A DNA stretch of 64,000 nucleotides from Dasypus novemcinctus (taxonomy: Eukaryota > Chordata > Mammalia > Cingulata > Dasypodidae), in the NCBI RefSeq assembly GCF_030445035.2, contig NC_080696.1:24503661-24567660 (forward strand), in the 5' to 3' direction. Both the position numbers and the translations under genes were made by a program. The notes under the pieces are model-generated. The model ran no database searches, was not told the origin of the DNA, and saw only the letters and a program-made list of their open reading frames with translations. How positions within the stretch are numbered: position 1 is the stretch's first letter; every line of letters begins with the position of its first letter. Shown piece by piece: positions 11,608 through 23,285 of the stretch.

Positions 11608-12990
11608 ATTGCTAAAAGAAATCAAAGAGGACCTAAACAAATGGAAGGACATTCTGTGTCCATGGATTAGAAGACTCAACATCATGAAAACATCAATTCT
11701 ACCCAAATTAATTTATAAAGCCAATGCAATACCAATCAAAATTCCAACAACCTACTTTGCAGAAATAGAAAAGTCAATTACCAAATTTATTTGGAAGGGA
11801 AAGGGATCCCAAATACCCAAAAACATCCTAAAAAAGAAGAGCAGTCAGAGGATTCATGCTCCCTACCTGTGAGTGTATTATAAAGCTACAGAGGTGAAAA
11901 CAGCATGGTACTGGCATAAAGATAGACACATTGATCAAAGGAATCAAATTGAGAGTACAGAAATAGATCCTCAACTCTATGGTCAACTGATTTTCAATAA
12001 GTCTACCAAGTCCACTTTTTTGGACAGAAGAGTCTCTTCAATAAATGGTGCTGGGAGAATTAGTTATTCATAAACAAAAGAATGAAAGAGGACCCCTATC
12101 TCACTCCCTATATAGAATCAACTTGAAATGGATCAAAGACCTAAACATAAAAGCCAGGACCATAAAACTCCTAGAAGATAATGTAGAAAAACATCTACAC
12201 AAGGTGGGGTTCTCTTAAACCTTACACCCAAAGCAACAAAAATAGAAAAAATAAATGGGACATCCTCAAACACTTCTGCACCTCAGAGGACTTAGAGAAG
12301 AGGTTGTGAAAAGGCAGCCTACAAAATGGGAGAAAATATTTGGAAATCACACATCTGACAAGGGTCTAATACCCATGATATATAAAGAGGTCCTATAACT
12401 CAACAATAAAAAGACAAATGACCAGATTAAAAAATGGACAAAAGACTTGAACATACATTTTTCTAAAGAAGAAATACACATAGCAAAAAGCACATGAGAA
12501 AATTCTCAGCATCACTGGCTTTCAAGGAAATGCAAATCAAAGCTACAATGAGGTATCACTACACACCTACTAGAATGGTCACTATTACCAAAACAGAAAA
12601 CCAGAAGTGTTGGAGAAGATGTGGAGAGATAGGAACACTTATTCACTGCTGGTGAGAATGTAGAATGGTAAGGCATTGTGGAAGTCTGTCTGGCAGTTCC
12701 TAAGGAAGTTAGATGTAGATCTATCATGTGATCCAGCAATACCACGTATATACCCAGGAGAACTGACAGCAGTGACACAAACAGACATCTACACACCAAT
12801 GTTCATAACAATATTATTCACAATTACCAAAAGATGGAAACAACCCAGGTGTCCATAAACTAATGGATACACAAACTGTGGTATATACACACCATAGATT
12901 GTTATTCAGCTGTAAGAAGAAATGAAGTCATGAAGCTTATGACAACATAGATGAATCTGGAGGACAATATGTTGAGTGAAGTAGGCCAGG
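11608..12990 (+). pseudogene. L1 ORF2 C-terminal remnant
   Basis: The translation follows the L1 ORF2 C-terminus through several frames: [56 protein letters not shown], a cysteine-region remnant (WRRCGEIGTLIHCW-like, 12605-12660) and VWQFLRKLDVDLSCDPAIPR. Frameshifts occur near 11870, 12070, 12220 and 12660. Not functional. Confidence 0.88.
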
Positions 12991-13443
12991 TACAAAAGGG
13001 CAATTACATGACTTTGCTATTATAAACTAAATATAATGAGCAAACTCATGGAATTAATAGCTAGAATATAAGTCACCAGAAAAAAAAAATGGGTTAGAGT
13101 ATGATGAGCTGAGGCTTTATCTGTGCAGAATTGGAAAAAAGCTGTTTGGAAATGAATTGAAATGGTGAAAGCACATCATAGGATTTGTAACTAGCAGTGC
13201 TAACACATGGGTATGAGAGTGGTTTTATTTTTTTTTTCGGAGGGTGGTTTGAAGTAATGCTTTAATATTGATTGATGAATGTACAACTAGCTGATTACAC
13301 CAAATGCCACTGATTGTATACTTTAGATTAACTGTATGGTTTATGAAAAAAAATTTTAATAGGGTGATTGGGGGAAAATACACTAAATGTAAGATATATT
13401 TCATAATTTTACAAATTAAAATACTTATTTTTTAAAAGTCAAA

Positions 13444-13933
13444 GGAAAGAGGGAAACAGATGTGGCTCAAGCAATTGGATTCCCATCTACCATATAAGAG
13501 GTCCAGGGTTCGATCCTTGGTGCCTCCTGGTGAAGGCAAGCTGGCCTGCATGGTGAGCTGGCCCGGTGGAGTGCTGGCCACGTGGCAAGCTGGGCCAAAT
13601 GGCAAGCTGGTCCATGCGGAATGCTGGCACACACAGGAGTCCTGGCCCACGTGGCAACCCGACCCAAGCAGAAAGCTGGTGCAGGAAGATGATGTAACAA
13701 AAAAGAGACACAGAGGAGAGACAATAAGAGATGCAGCAGACCAGGGAGCTGAGGTGGTGCAAAGAATTAAGTACCTCTCTCCCACTCTGGATGGCCCAGG
13801 ATCGTTTCCTAGTACCGCCTAAAGAGAAGACAAGTAGACACAGAAGAACACACAATGAATGGACACAGCAGACAACATGGGGGGGGGGGGGGGCGGGCAG
13901 AAGAAGAAACAAGAAAACCAGAGGAGCTGTCTG
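13444..13933 (+). mobile_element. Dimeric DAS-SINE
   Basis: Two tRNA-like heads in one element: GAAACAGATGTGGCTCAAGC at about 13453 and GGAGCTGAGGTGGTGCAAAG at about 13745, separated by a linker of imperfect TGGCAAGCTGG repeats. A G15 run (13879-13893) precedes the A-rich end. Perfect 10 bp target duplication AAAAGTCAAA at 13434-13443 and 13934-13943. Confidence 0.88.
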
Positions 13934-13954
13934 AAAAGTCAAACATCCAAATAA

Positions 13955-14419
13955 TGATTTCTGTGTTTCATATTGCTACTATAACAAATTGCTACAACTT
14001 ACTGGCAATAACATTGCAGGAATATAACAAAAATTTATCTTACATTTCAACAGGTCCGAACTCCAAAATGGGTCTCATTGTGCTAAAACTCCTTCTTGAG
14101 GCTCTAGGGAATAATCCATTTTGTTGCCTTTTCCAGTTTCTAGAGGCCACCTACATTCCTTGGCTCATGGTCCCTTCTTCCATAAACAGCAATAGTAGAG
14201 CCAAGTTTTTCTCAGGCCTCCATCTCTCTGGTTCTCTCTTTTCTGCCTCCCTCTTTCACGGATAAGGACCTTGTAATTACACTGGGTCTGCCTGAATAAT
14301 ACCAACACAAGGTCAGCTAATTAGCAACCTTAACTTCCCTTTGCCCTGTAACCTGTGAATACAAATCCCGGGGATTAGGATATGGATATCATCAGGCAGC
14401 CATTGTTCTGCCTACCACA
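13955..14419 (-). mobile_element. MLT1 LTR (ERVL-MaLR)
   Basis: On the minus strand the sequence starts TGTGGTAGGCAGAACAATGG, as MLT1C-type LTRs do, continues through the GGTCCTTATCCGTGAAAGAGG and GAGCCAAGGAATGTAGGTGG blocks, and ends near the expected TTGTTATAGTAGCAATATGA 3' end. No internal coding region is adjacent. Confidence 0.8.
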
Positions 14420-14439
14420 ACCTTCAAATAATCACCAAC

Positions 14440-15110
14440 CCCCAAAAATGGAGGGGAAGAAATAATAAATGAATTAATTCAAGATAATTTCCCATGAGAC
14501 AACACTGTAAGGGCAGAACATTGAGGGCAAGAAGACTCTGAAATCTCCCTAGTTTAGGTGGGGGTGTTAGAAAAACTTTGACTTCAAGAACAGCACTGGA
14601 AGGAAAGTCTTAAATTTTGAAAGAAAGTGATTTCTACCCTACAATTCTATACCGAATCAAATTATTGATCACTTATGAGGGTAGATAAAAAATGTCTTTA
14701 GGTTTGCAGAGTCTCAAGTGCACCTCCTAGGATTCTAGGAGCTCCTGGAGAATACGCCTCACCAAAACAAGGGAATAAGTCAAGGAAAAGGAAGACATGT
14801 AATACCAGAGACTGTAGAGACAATGGGGAAACAGAAAATAGAATCCACAGGTGGCTTGTTCACGGAGAGCCCAAGATGACTGGGTCAGGCACATTGTCTA
14901 GATGAAGGAAGCACCATAATATCTCAACTATTTCAAGAGACTTGTGAGTAACTTGGACAACCAGGCAGAGTCTGGGGGCAGATTTAGTGACTAGGACAAA
15001 GTAAACTACAAACAAACCAACAAACGAGAAGGCCATTATTGACATAAAGGAAACTAAAAAGTTTCCATTATTGACATAAAGGAAACTAAAAAGAAGGGAA
15101 ATATGGCCAT
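14440..15110 (+). mobile_element. HAL1/L1M ORF1-like fragment
   Basis: Sequence such as GATTTCTACCCTACAATTCT and CACCAAAACAAGGGAATAAG followed by an AGGAAGACATG block matches the pattern of old HAL1/L1M ORF1 3' sequence on the plus strand. It is degenerate with no sustained frame. Family assignment is from memory. Confidence 0.5.
15033..15093. repeat. 32 bp-period tandem duplication
   Basis: A 29 bp unit, CCATTATTGACATAAAGGAA extended by ACTAAAAAG, occurs identically at 15033-15061 and 15065-15093. Confidence 0.95.
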
Positions 15111-15262
15111 GGCCTGCTGTATGTGCAGCATCCCTGTATCCATAAAAATTAAATACTGAGTACTGACCTCACCAATATTATGTGGGGGAGGGGCATGGGG
15201 AGGAGCTAAATCCATCTTCCTTGACAGGCAGTCAATAACAGAAATGCGTAAAATTTAAAACT

Positions 15263-15672
15263 GGGAAGTAGACTTGGCCCAATGGATAGGGCATTTGCCT
15301 ACCATATGGGAGGTCCACGATTCAAACTCCGGGCCTCCTTGATCCTTGTGGAGCTGGCCCATGCGCAGTGCTGATGCACGCAAGGAGTGCCATGCCAAGC
15401 AGGGGTGTCCCCCACATACGGGAGCCCCACGCGCAAGGAGTACACCCTGTAAGGAGAGCTGCCCAGTGCAAAGAAAGTGCAGCCTGCTCAAGAATGGCGC
15501 TGCACACATGGAGAGCTGACACAAGATGACGCAACAAAAAGAAACACAGATTCCCAGTGCCACTGATAAGGATGGAAGTGGTCACAGAGGAACGCACAGT
15601 GAATGGACACAGAGTATACAACTGGGGGGAGGGGAGAGAAATAAATAAAAAATAAATCTTAAAAAAAAACAC
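15263..15672 (+). mobile_element. DAS-SINE, full length
   Basis: GGGAAGTAGACTTGGCCCAA head, GCGC-type body and an AAATAAATCTTAAAAAAAAA tail on the plus strand. The flanks are A/T-rich (AAAATTTAAAA and AAAAAATTAAA), so a target duplication is possible but not certain. Confidence 0.88.
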
Positions 15673-15835
15673 ATTAAAAAATTAAATGAAATGAATAATT
15701 TAAGTAATAGCAATAAAAAGGTTTTTAGATTTATGTATGAAGGCTCAAAGAAATCAGTAAAAAGCAACCGACAGTGTTTGCTTCCGGAGAGTGGGAAACA
15801 GGGGAGGAGGCACATGAGGTGCCAGGAAATGCTTT

Positions 15836-15926
15836 TTTTTTTCCTTTAAGGAGGTACTGGGGATTGAACCCATGAACTCCTACAAGGGAAGCAGGCACTC
15901 AGCCACTGAGCTACACCTGTTCCCCG
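15836..15926 (-). mobile_element. Short tRNA-type SINE
   Basis: Minus-strand ~90 bp element: GGGGAACAGGTGTAGCTCAG head, GGGTTCAATCC B box, A-tail at the left. Confidence 0.8.
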
Positions 15927-16979
15927 GTAAATCCTACTACTTTTAAGTAGCCTTTTTTTTTATTTGGTGCTCACCCTGCTACAGCACAATCCTTCAACTG
16001 TTTTCTGGAGATCTGAGAAATAGGTTTCTGCCATTCTTGTTGGCTGTTCAAGAGTCTGTTGGGCGATGGAGCCATGAAGCCCGTCACTCTGCCATCTTGA
16101 TAGGGTGGGGCTGTGCTTTTTTTTTATGAGCTATGTAAACATATAACCTTTCCAAAAAAGTACCAATAAGCTAAAAACAAAATCCAGCACTAGCTGCTAT
16201 AACAAACACCGAGCATGGACACACACCAATTTCCTCCCACTGCACTGCTGCGAGCTCACATGCCTCTCCCAGCTCCCCATGCCTGGGCAGCCTCTGCTCA
16301 TCGCCAGCTCGACACTATGGAAGGGTGGGTATAAATTTTTTGGTGTCCTGCTGTCTCTGCTGCAGATTCTCACTTTATATAAAATATAGAATTGAGCTTA
16401 TAAAGATGCCCTACACTAGTATATTAACTGTGGCTTGTTTAGGCTCCTATGATTTGAAATGATTTTTATTTTCCTTTTCATGCCTTTTTGCAACTTCTAA
16501 ATATTCAACAAGACTACATTCATATGTTAACAGTGGAGGAAATAAAGCCATAAAAAAAAGTAAACTATTTTATGTAGGGAAAAAGGGCCCCTGTTAAATA
16601 TTCCAGTTATGTTCCATGTTCACTCTTACTGACCTGTCCACTGTTGCTTTTCTTTAAAATGGGTTTCAGTTTTTTTGGTTTTGTCTCCTGTTCCATTACA
16701 TTCTATAATCAGTTGTTGCTGTGTGTGCATATGAAAGCTCTGACAAGGTTGGAAGTGCTGAGCAGATGTATGCTAAGTCAACAAGGAGGTCACAGAGGAG
16801 GCCTGTGTCCTTGGATGTTCACTCCCTCGAGCAGTCGGTGTTGCCACTAATGCTGTCAAAGAAGAAAAGTAACATCCCGGTCAATGTACAAACTTCCCTC
16901 AAGTGACATGTGCCCAGTATTTTCAACCCACAGGTCTCTCTTCTAACAGTCAAGATATATAAAAAAGTCCTCCCAGAGA

Positions 16980-17180
16980 CAAAGAGCATAGCGGTTAGAG
17001 CACAGGCTCCAGAGGCTGCCCAGCTCTGCCCTCTAACAGCTGTGTGATCCTGGGCAAGCTACTTAACTATCTGGACTCGGTTTCCTCATCTGTGAAATGG
17101 GGATAAGAGTACCTAACTCATGAGGGTGTAAGCATTAAATGAGTTAATACCTGCAAAGTGTTTAAGAGAATGGTATCTCG
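16980..17180 (+). mobile_element. MIR
   Basis: Classic MIR core: AGCTGTGTGATCCTGGGCAA, TTTCCTCATCTGTGAAATGG and ATTAAATGAGTTAATACCTG in order on the plus strand. Confidence 0.92.
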
Positions 17181-17934
17181 TAGAAAGAATGCAATGTTAT
17201 TTTTATGAATTCTCCCTACAGATTCGTTTACTGATTTTTCCTCTTTCCTTCTCTTTATCTTTTTTATTATTCTGCCTTTATCCCCCTCTATCCCTTTCCT
17301 TCCCTCCCATCATCAACAAACACTAACTTATAGATGCTATTTGTAAAAGACACTGGGGAGCCCTGAAGGTAGAGAAGATTTTGGCTAATTAGGAAGATTG
17401 CTACTTTTTAAGTTCAGCAAACATATCCTCTTTACTCCTGAGAGACTGTGACTCATAGACATTTGAGAGGTAGCCATGGTTCCTACACAAAGGTGCCCAA
17501 GGCAAGTCTGTGCCTTCTCCTCCACTTGGGCAATGCATCACAGTTTACCTACACAAACCCACTGTCCCTAAGTAGCTACCCTGTATTAGACCTCACTATG
17601 ACCAGCCTTAAAACTCCAAGTACGTCCAAAAGCCAGCAGCAGGCTCAAACACACAAGAAATGTCTAACTATAAACCCCTGGTTATAAAATGCCTAGTGAT
17701 CATCTTGACTATATTATCTCTCTTCAGAAGTGGTTCCTCCAAACCTAGGAAGTGGTTCCTACATTGTTGTATTTCAAAGACTAGTAAATTTTCCCACAAA
17801 ATAAACTGACATAGTATCATTGAGTTTTACTTCTGTTGAATTGATAACATATTTTACCAAGTCAGGACATCAAAAACTACCTAATTTCATGAGAGAACAT
17901 TTAAATGCCAAAAAAAAGATGAAAAGGCCATTGT

Positions 17935-18272
17935 CTAGGGAAGCGGATATAGCTCAAGCTATACGGACACCCACCTACCACAAGAGTCCCGGGTTCGGTT
18001 ACCACTGCCTCCTAAAGAAGACAAGCAAGATAGTGAGCTGATGCGACAGGCTGGCGCAGCAAGCTGACGTAATGAGGAAACATAATGCAAGACATGACAA
18101 GCAGGAGCAGATTTGGCTCAAGCAATTGGGGACCTCTCTCCCACACGGGAAGTCCCAGGTCAGTTCCTGGTGTCTCCCAAAAAGAAGACGAGCAGACACA
18201 GAGAACACACAACAAAATAGAAAGCACAGACAGCAAGCACAAACAAAGAGGGAGGGGTCGTAAGAAATAAAT
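17935..18272 (+). mobile_element. Dimeric DAS-SINE
   Basis: Two tRNA-like heads (GGGAAGCGGATATAGCTCAA at about 17939 and AGGAGCAGATTTGGCTCAAG at about 18103). Target duplication GGCCATTGT at 17926-17934 and 18273-18281. Confidence 0.88.
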
Positions 18273-19223
18273 GGCCATTGTTTCAAGATTCAAAAATTAT
18301 ACAAATGAATCTTTATGAGAGTACCCCATATTTTATCATTTCCCCTTCCATTCCAGATGGTAAAAAAAATTTATCCCAAAATACTACGAACTTCAGACGA
18401 GCATTTGAGAGCCTCACTTCATAGGAATGACACAACAGGCTTCCTTCCTCTATCCCTAACTTCCTTTTTAGCACCTGGCAGAAGGAAAGACCCAGTACCA
18501 GAAAGCCTAAGATCCAACTGGAGGTGGCAAGTTACCTTAACACTTAAGATCCCTCAGACCTTGTATTTTCTCTTCCATTTACGGAAGAAGTGTTGGTTAC
18601 AGGCAAGAAGATAAACTCCTAGCCTCATCCCAAAAAGCAAGGACAACATGATGACAGTCTCTTCTTAGTGTCTAGTCTGGGGTTGTTCTTCCTGGGCCAG
18701 GCTGAGACAGTGCAGGCCCTGAGTTTCAATGATGAAACAATTGGTCTTCCAGTCTTCTCTTCTATGCTGCTCATTTCACTTGACCCTAGACCTTAGGATG
18801 GTATTCTTCTTTCTTTTTGCTCTCCTTTATTTTTTAACAAAGGCAAACAAATAGTTAAAAAAACAAAAACAAAAAAACCCCATCCTACCCAGTATGTAAA
18901 ATTGGACTTGCCTGGGAACCTAAGAAAGGGTTAATACCTTCCAAAAGCATTCCAAAAACTCCCTTTTCATAGAGATTTCTCTGTCTCAAAAAAATCATGA
19001 AAATGACAAATATACATTAACTATTTTTTGGAAGCAACATCTCTGGATAAGCTTTATATACTATTCACATTAGAACCCAGTTAGTCTGTGATAAGACAAG
19101 TTCATGCTGGTCCAAGAGAAGGAAGCATATACAAAGCAACTGGATGTAAGGTTTCAGATTTTTAAAAGACTAAGGGGAGATACACAAATGGTAGGAAAGT
19201 GTATCTATCTGCCAAAGGAGTGC

Positions 19224-19912
19224 TGAAGCAAATTACCAGAAATCTGCTGGCTTTTATAAAGGGTGTTTATTTGGGGTAAAAGCTTATAGTCCCAAGGCCG
19301 TAGGAAGTCCAACTCAAGGTACCATAAAACGTACTTTCTCACCAAAGTATGCTGCCAGTATTAAAGAAAGATGGCAGGTGATCTCTGCCAAGTTTCAGCT
19401 TCTCCTCTGGCTTCCTCTTCCTCTGAAGCTTTGTGGGTGGGCCCAGCTTCTTCCCAATCTCAGCCGCAGGCTGGCATAGGGCTTGTCTCTCAGGGCTCCT
19501 AAAGCAGTCTTGGCTCTCTTTCCAAGGTCAGCTGTAAGCAATTAGGCAAATGGTCCACCTCTTCCCAGGGCTTTCCCTTTTGAGCCTTCTCCTTTCAGTT
19601 ACGGGGCAGGTTCAAAAATGAAAGCATTCTCTCCTCTGGATGTATTCTTGTGTCTGTCTGTTCATGTGATAGTCCGTTTATATCAGACCCAGGAAGAGGC
19701 AGAGACTCAACCTGAGTCACACCCACTGACATGGTCAAACTTTAAAAGCCCTAACTCAATCTTAACAGGTAATTGCATCAAAGAAACCTCAGCTGAATTT
19801 AATGCAAGCAAATGGTATCACACCCAGAGGGACAGATCAGTTTACACACAATCTTTTTCTTTTTGGGATTCATAAAGTAATCTCAAAGTGTCACAGAAGG
19901 TAAACCAACACA
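19224..19912 (-). mobile_element. Medium-length interspersed repeat, class uncertain
   Basis: The stretch beginning near AATCTGCTGGCTTTTATAAA and running through a pyrimidine-rich middle to CTTTTTGGGATTCATAAAG resembles a repeat common in xenarthrans, probably an LTR-type or non-autonomous element read on the minus strand. I cannot name the family; boundaries are approximate. Confidence 0.4.
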
Positions 19913-20194
19913 CTGAGGAAAACCAATACACTGCTTTTCTACTGTATCAGCAATGAAAGTATAGAAAGTGGTAATTTTTTATTCTCCCATACCTGATAGT
20001 AAGGTCATTTTACTTGGTAAACTATCATAGTTACCTTTTCACTTAGTTTATTCACTCAAGAAGCAAGCATTGTTTGCCTAACTCTAGAACTGTTGAGACA
20101 TAATGAATCTCTAGAAAGAGAACTAGGCACAACTTACCAGTAAGAATAAGAAAATACCTCCTTTTCAGTGCCAGTTTCATAGCAAAAACATTAT

Positions 20195-21015
20195 CTGATA
20201 AACAAAATGTGATATATACATACAATGGATTATCATTCAGACATAAAAAGGAATGCATGAAATACGTGCAACAACCTTGAAAATGTTATGCTGAGTGGGG
20301 AAGCAGATGTGGCTCAGGTGACTGAGCTCCTGCATACCACATAGGAGGTCCATGGTTTGGTTCCTGGTACCTCCTAAAGAAGACAGCCAGCTGGTACAAT
20401 GGGCAAGTGCAGCAAGCTGATACAATAAGATGATGCAACAAGAGACACAAGAAGAAAAACATAATGAGAGATACAACAAAGCAAGGAGCAGAGGTTCCCA
20501 GTGCCTCCTAAAACAAACAAGCAAGACAGTGAGTTGGCGCGATGGGCAGGTGTGGCAAGCTGATGCAACACGATGAAGCGACAAGAGACACAAGAAGAAA
20601 AAATGTAATAGAGGCACAACAAAGCAGAAAACAAAGGTGTCTCAAGTGATTAGGCGCCTCCCTCCCACATCAGAGGTCCAGAGTGCAGTTCCTGGTGCCT
20701 CCCAAAGACACAGTACACAGCAAGTGCAAACAATGATGGGGTGGGGGGAAATAAATAAATCTTAAGGACATATATTGCATGATTCCACTTGAATGAAATA
20801 TCTAGTATAAGCAAATTCATAGAGACAAAATGATTAGAGATAAATAGGGGCTGGGGAATTACAGCTTAAAAGATACAGAGGTTCTTTTTGGAGTAATGAA
20901 AAAGTTTTGGTAATGGAGGTGGTGATGGTATGAATGTAATTAGCACTACTGAATTTTACCCTTTAAAATGGTTAAAATAGGAATTTTATTATATATGTGT
21001 TACCATAATAAAAAA
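20195..21015 (+). mobile_element. L1M 3' end, interrupted by a DAS-SINE
   Basis: 20195-20295 reads as the end of L1 ORF2 (ACATAAAAAGGAATGCATGA), and 20765-21015 continues with the L1M 3'UTR (TTGCATGATTCCACTTGAAT; ACTGAATTTTACCCTTTAAA) to an A-run at 21008. The 56.4-56.85 kb L1M is a close structural parallel. Confidence 0.75.
20296..20764 (+). mobile_element. DAS-SINE with three head/linker units
   Basis: Head 1 at about 20299 (GGGAAGCAGATGTGGCTCAG), a second partial unit from about 20488 repeating the linker GCAAGCTGATGCAACACGAT, and a last head from about 20632 (AAAGGTGTCTCAAGTGATTA), then the GGGTGGGGGGAAATAAATAAATCTT tail. It lies inside an L1M 3' end. No target duplication is visible. 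Confidence 0.82.
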
Positions 21016-21202
21016 AAAAACAAAAACACTATCTGAGAAAGTTCTGAGACCTATCACAATATAAAGCAAAAAATACAAGGACTTAAATATATTAGCAGTA
21101 TAGCTAATTTAATATCTAGAAAGTATAAAAACTGGGAAAATAAACTGCTAATATATAAAATCAGTATCTTCAGCAAACGTCTTTTGAATTAAAAGTAGAT
21201 GG

Positions 21203-21502
21203 GATGGGGAAGCAATGTGGCTTAACCGACTGGGCTCCCATCTACCATATGGGAGGCCCTGGGTTTGCTTCTCAGGGCCTCCTTGTGAAGGCAAGCTGGT
21301 CTGCGCCCGTGGAGACCTGATGGCTGGCGCCCATGCTGGCAGAGAGCTGACGTCCTGCGCCTGCGGAGAGCTGCAGCAAGATGACGCAATGAAGGAAGAC
21401 AAGCAGACACAGAAGAACACGTAGTGAATGGACACAGAGAGCAGACAGCAAGCAAGTGGGAAGGGGTGGATAAATAAAAATTTTTAAATAATAAATCTTA
21501 AA
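21203..21502 (+). mobile_element. DAS-SINE, short-body variant
   Basis: GGGGAAGCAATGTGGCTTAA head and a shorter GC-rich body than the ~400 bp form. Perfect 12 bp target duplication AAAAGTAGATGG at 21191-21202 and 21503-21514. Confidence 0.88.
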
Positions 21503-22019
21503 AAAAGTAGATGGAATGAGTACACAGGGAAAAAAGTAATGCCACTTTATAAATGTATATACTGATAACATCTTGTTAGAAATCTTAGTATACCCCATGA
21601 AGTAGGTAGAGCTGATAACATTTCCATTTCATAACATGAAAGTTAAGTTCATAGCTTTTAAATAAATTGCTCAGGGTAAGGCCTTAGTTGGGGAATGAGT
21701 TCACATCCTTGGCTATCAAGATTAGCTCACTCTTTCCATTCCACTGTATCCATCTGGAATGAATGAAACATTGCCAGAAATCCTGAAAACAATACAGAAC
21801 AAAACTTGACCCTCAGCTTCCCTGGGTTTTCTCCTCTATGTTTCAGATTACCTACCCACCATAAAATCCTGAAGGTCTGGCAGTAATAAAACCAATAGAG
21901 GAAGGTTTACCAGTGAGTGGATGGATGGTGGCAAGAACACATGTGAGAATGAAAGCTGGGGGGGGGGGGGAGACTCACAATTTTTCAAAACGCTCATGTA
22001 AAGACTCTATGACATTTAT

Positions 22020-22375
22020 TTTGCTCTTTAAAGTTTTACTGAGGTATAACTGACATAAAATGCATGTATTAAAAAGTTCACTTTTCAAAAATTTATTATG
22101 GTAACATCCAGAACATAAAATTATCCATTTTAAGCACTTTTAAGAATACAATTCAGTACTATTAATTTCATTCACAATGTTGTGCTACCATCACCATCAC
22201 CCATTACCAAAGCTTTCATCACCCCAACAGAAACCCTGTCCCCTTTAAGCAGTAACTCCCCATTCCCTAAAGTGTACTACTTGGTAAATTTTAATATATG
22301 TAAACACCTATAAAACAATTTCCACAATCAAGTAGTTTTCAGTGTAGGAGTCTTTTCACATTTTTTGTCAGATTT
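22020..22375 (-). mobile_element. L1M-type fragment
   Basis: GTTTTACTGAGGTATAACTG followed by CATCACCATCACCCATTACC and CCCCTTTAAGCAGTAACTCC is a common old L1-associated block; the same block recurs at 54385 and 58018. Confidence 0.6.
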
Positions 22376-23087
22376 CCCTTTAAGCATTTCATAGTTTTAA
22401 TGTTACTATAAATGGTATTAAGTTTTAATTTCTAATTGTTGCTAGTACATAGGAATACAATTGATTTTTGAAATATTAATCTTGTATCCTGCAACTTTTC
22501 TTAACTCAAAAATTAGTTCTACCATTTTATTGTAGATTCCAAAGGGTTTTCTACATAGATGATCATGTCATCTGTAAACAGAAAGTTTACTTATTTCTTT
22601 CAAACCAGGATGTCTTTTGTTTCTTTTTCTTCCCCAATTACACAGACTAGAACTTTCAGTAAATGCTGAAAAGCAGTAGCAAGAGCAGAGATTTTGTTAT
22701 TGATCTTAGGGAGAAAGCATTAAAAGTCTTTTATGATTAAGTATGATATTAACTGTAAGATTTTAGTAAAAGCCCTATATAAGAACTGACACAGTTTCCT
22801 TCTATTCCTCATATGCTGAGAGTTTCTTTAATGAGGAATGGATGTTGGATTTTTTTTTTTTTTTTTTTTTTGCACTGACTGAAAGGATCACAGGAGCATT
22901 CTTTCTAATTTTGTTAATATGTGAATTACATTGGTTAACTTCTGAATGTCAAGCCAGCTCTGCATTCTTGGGATAAACACTACCTGGCCATAGCATATTA
23001 TGTTTTTAATGTATTTTGGATTCAATTTGCTAAGATTTTGTTGAGAATTCTTATATCTATATTCACAAGGGATACTAGTCTGTAATT

Positions 23088-23285
23088 TTACTTTTCTGTA
23101 ATGTCTTTGCCTAGTTTTGGTATCAGGGTAATCCTGGACTCAGAATGAGTTGGGAAATATTCTTTACTTTTCAAAGTTTTTGAAAGATTTTGTATTCTTT
23201 CTTTCCTAAATGGTTGGCAGAATTCCCCAGTGACATCATGTGGGCCTGGAGATTTCTTTGTGGGAAGGTTAACTACAATTGCCAT
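23088..23285 (-). pseudogene. L1 ORF2 reverse-transcriptase fragment
   Basis: A 65-codon open piece aligning in character to the start of the L1 reverse-transcriptase domain: [20 protein letters not shown], then a segment with SESRITLIPKLGKD. Both are signature L1 ORF2 blocks. A remnant with no intact domain. Confidence 0.88.

Larger units (their letters stand above)
3664..13443 (+). mobile_element. Nested LINE-1 complex (outer L1)
   Basis: The outer L1 runs on the plus strand: a GC-richer 5'UTR (3664-4600), a broken ORF1 (about 4600-5970), a broken ORF2 with endonuclease remnants (6050-6480) and reverse-transcriptase remnants (6500-7200, 10745-11203, 11608-12990), then a 3'UTR to an A-rich end near 13434. 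The ORF1 C-terminus is recognisable by YLAKLTF and KLREFV blocks, and ORF2 by [27 protein letters not shown] and [12 protein letters not shown]. Many stops and frameshifts make it inactive. Insertions: a DAS-SINE in ORF1, an internally deleted L1 (7203-10744) and a 5'-truncated L1 (11204-11607). Confidence 0.85.

Noticed and set aside
11576..12073. L1 ORF2 frames as an active element
   Set aside because: Multiple frameshifts and stops and missing upstream domains rule out a functional LINE-1.
20296..20764. Repeated units with spacers resembling a CRISPR-like array
   Set aside because: The repeats are SINE linker and head modules in a mammalian genome; unit lengths and divergence do not fit CRISPR.
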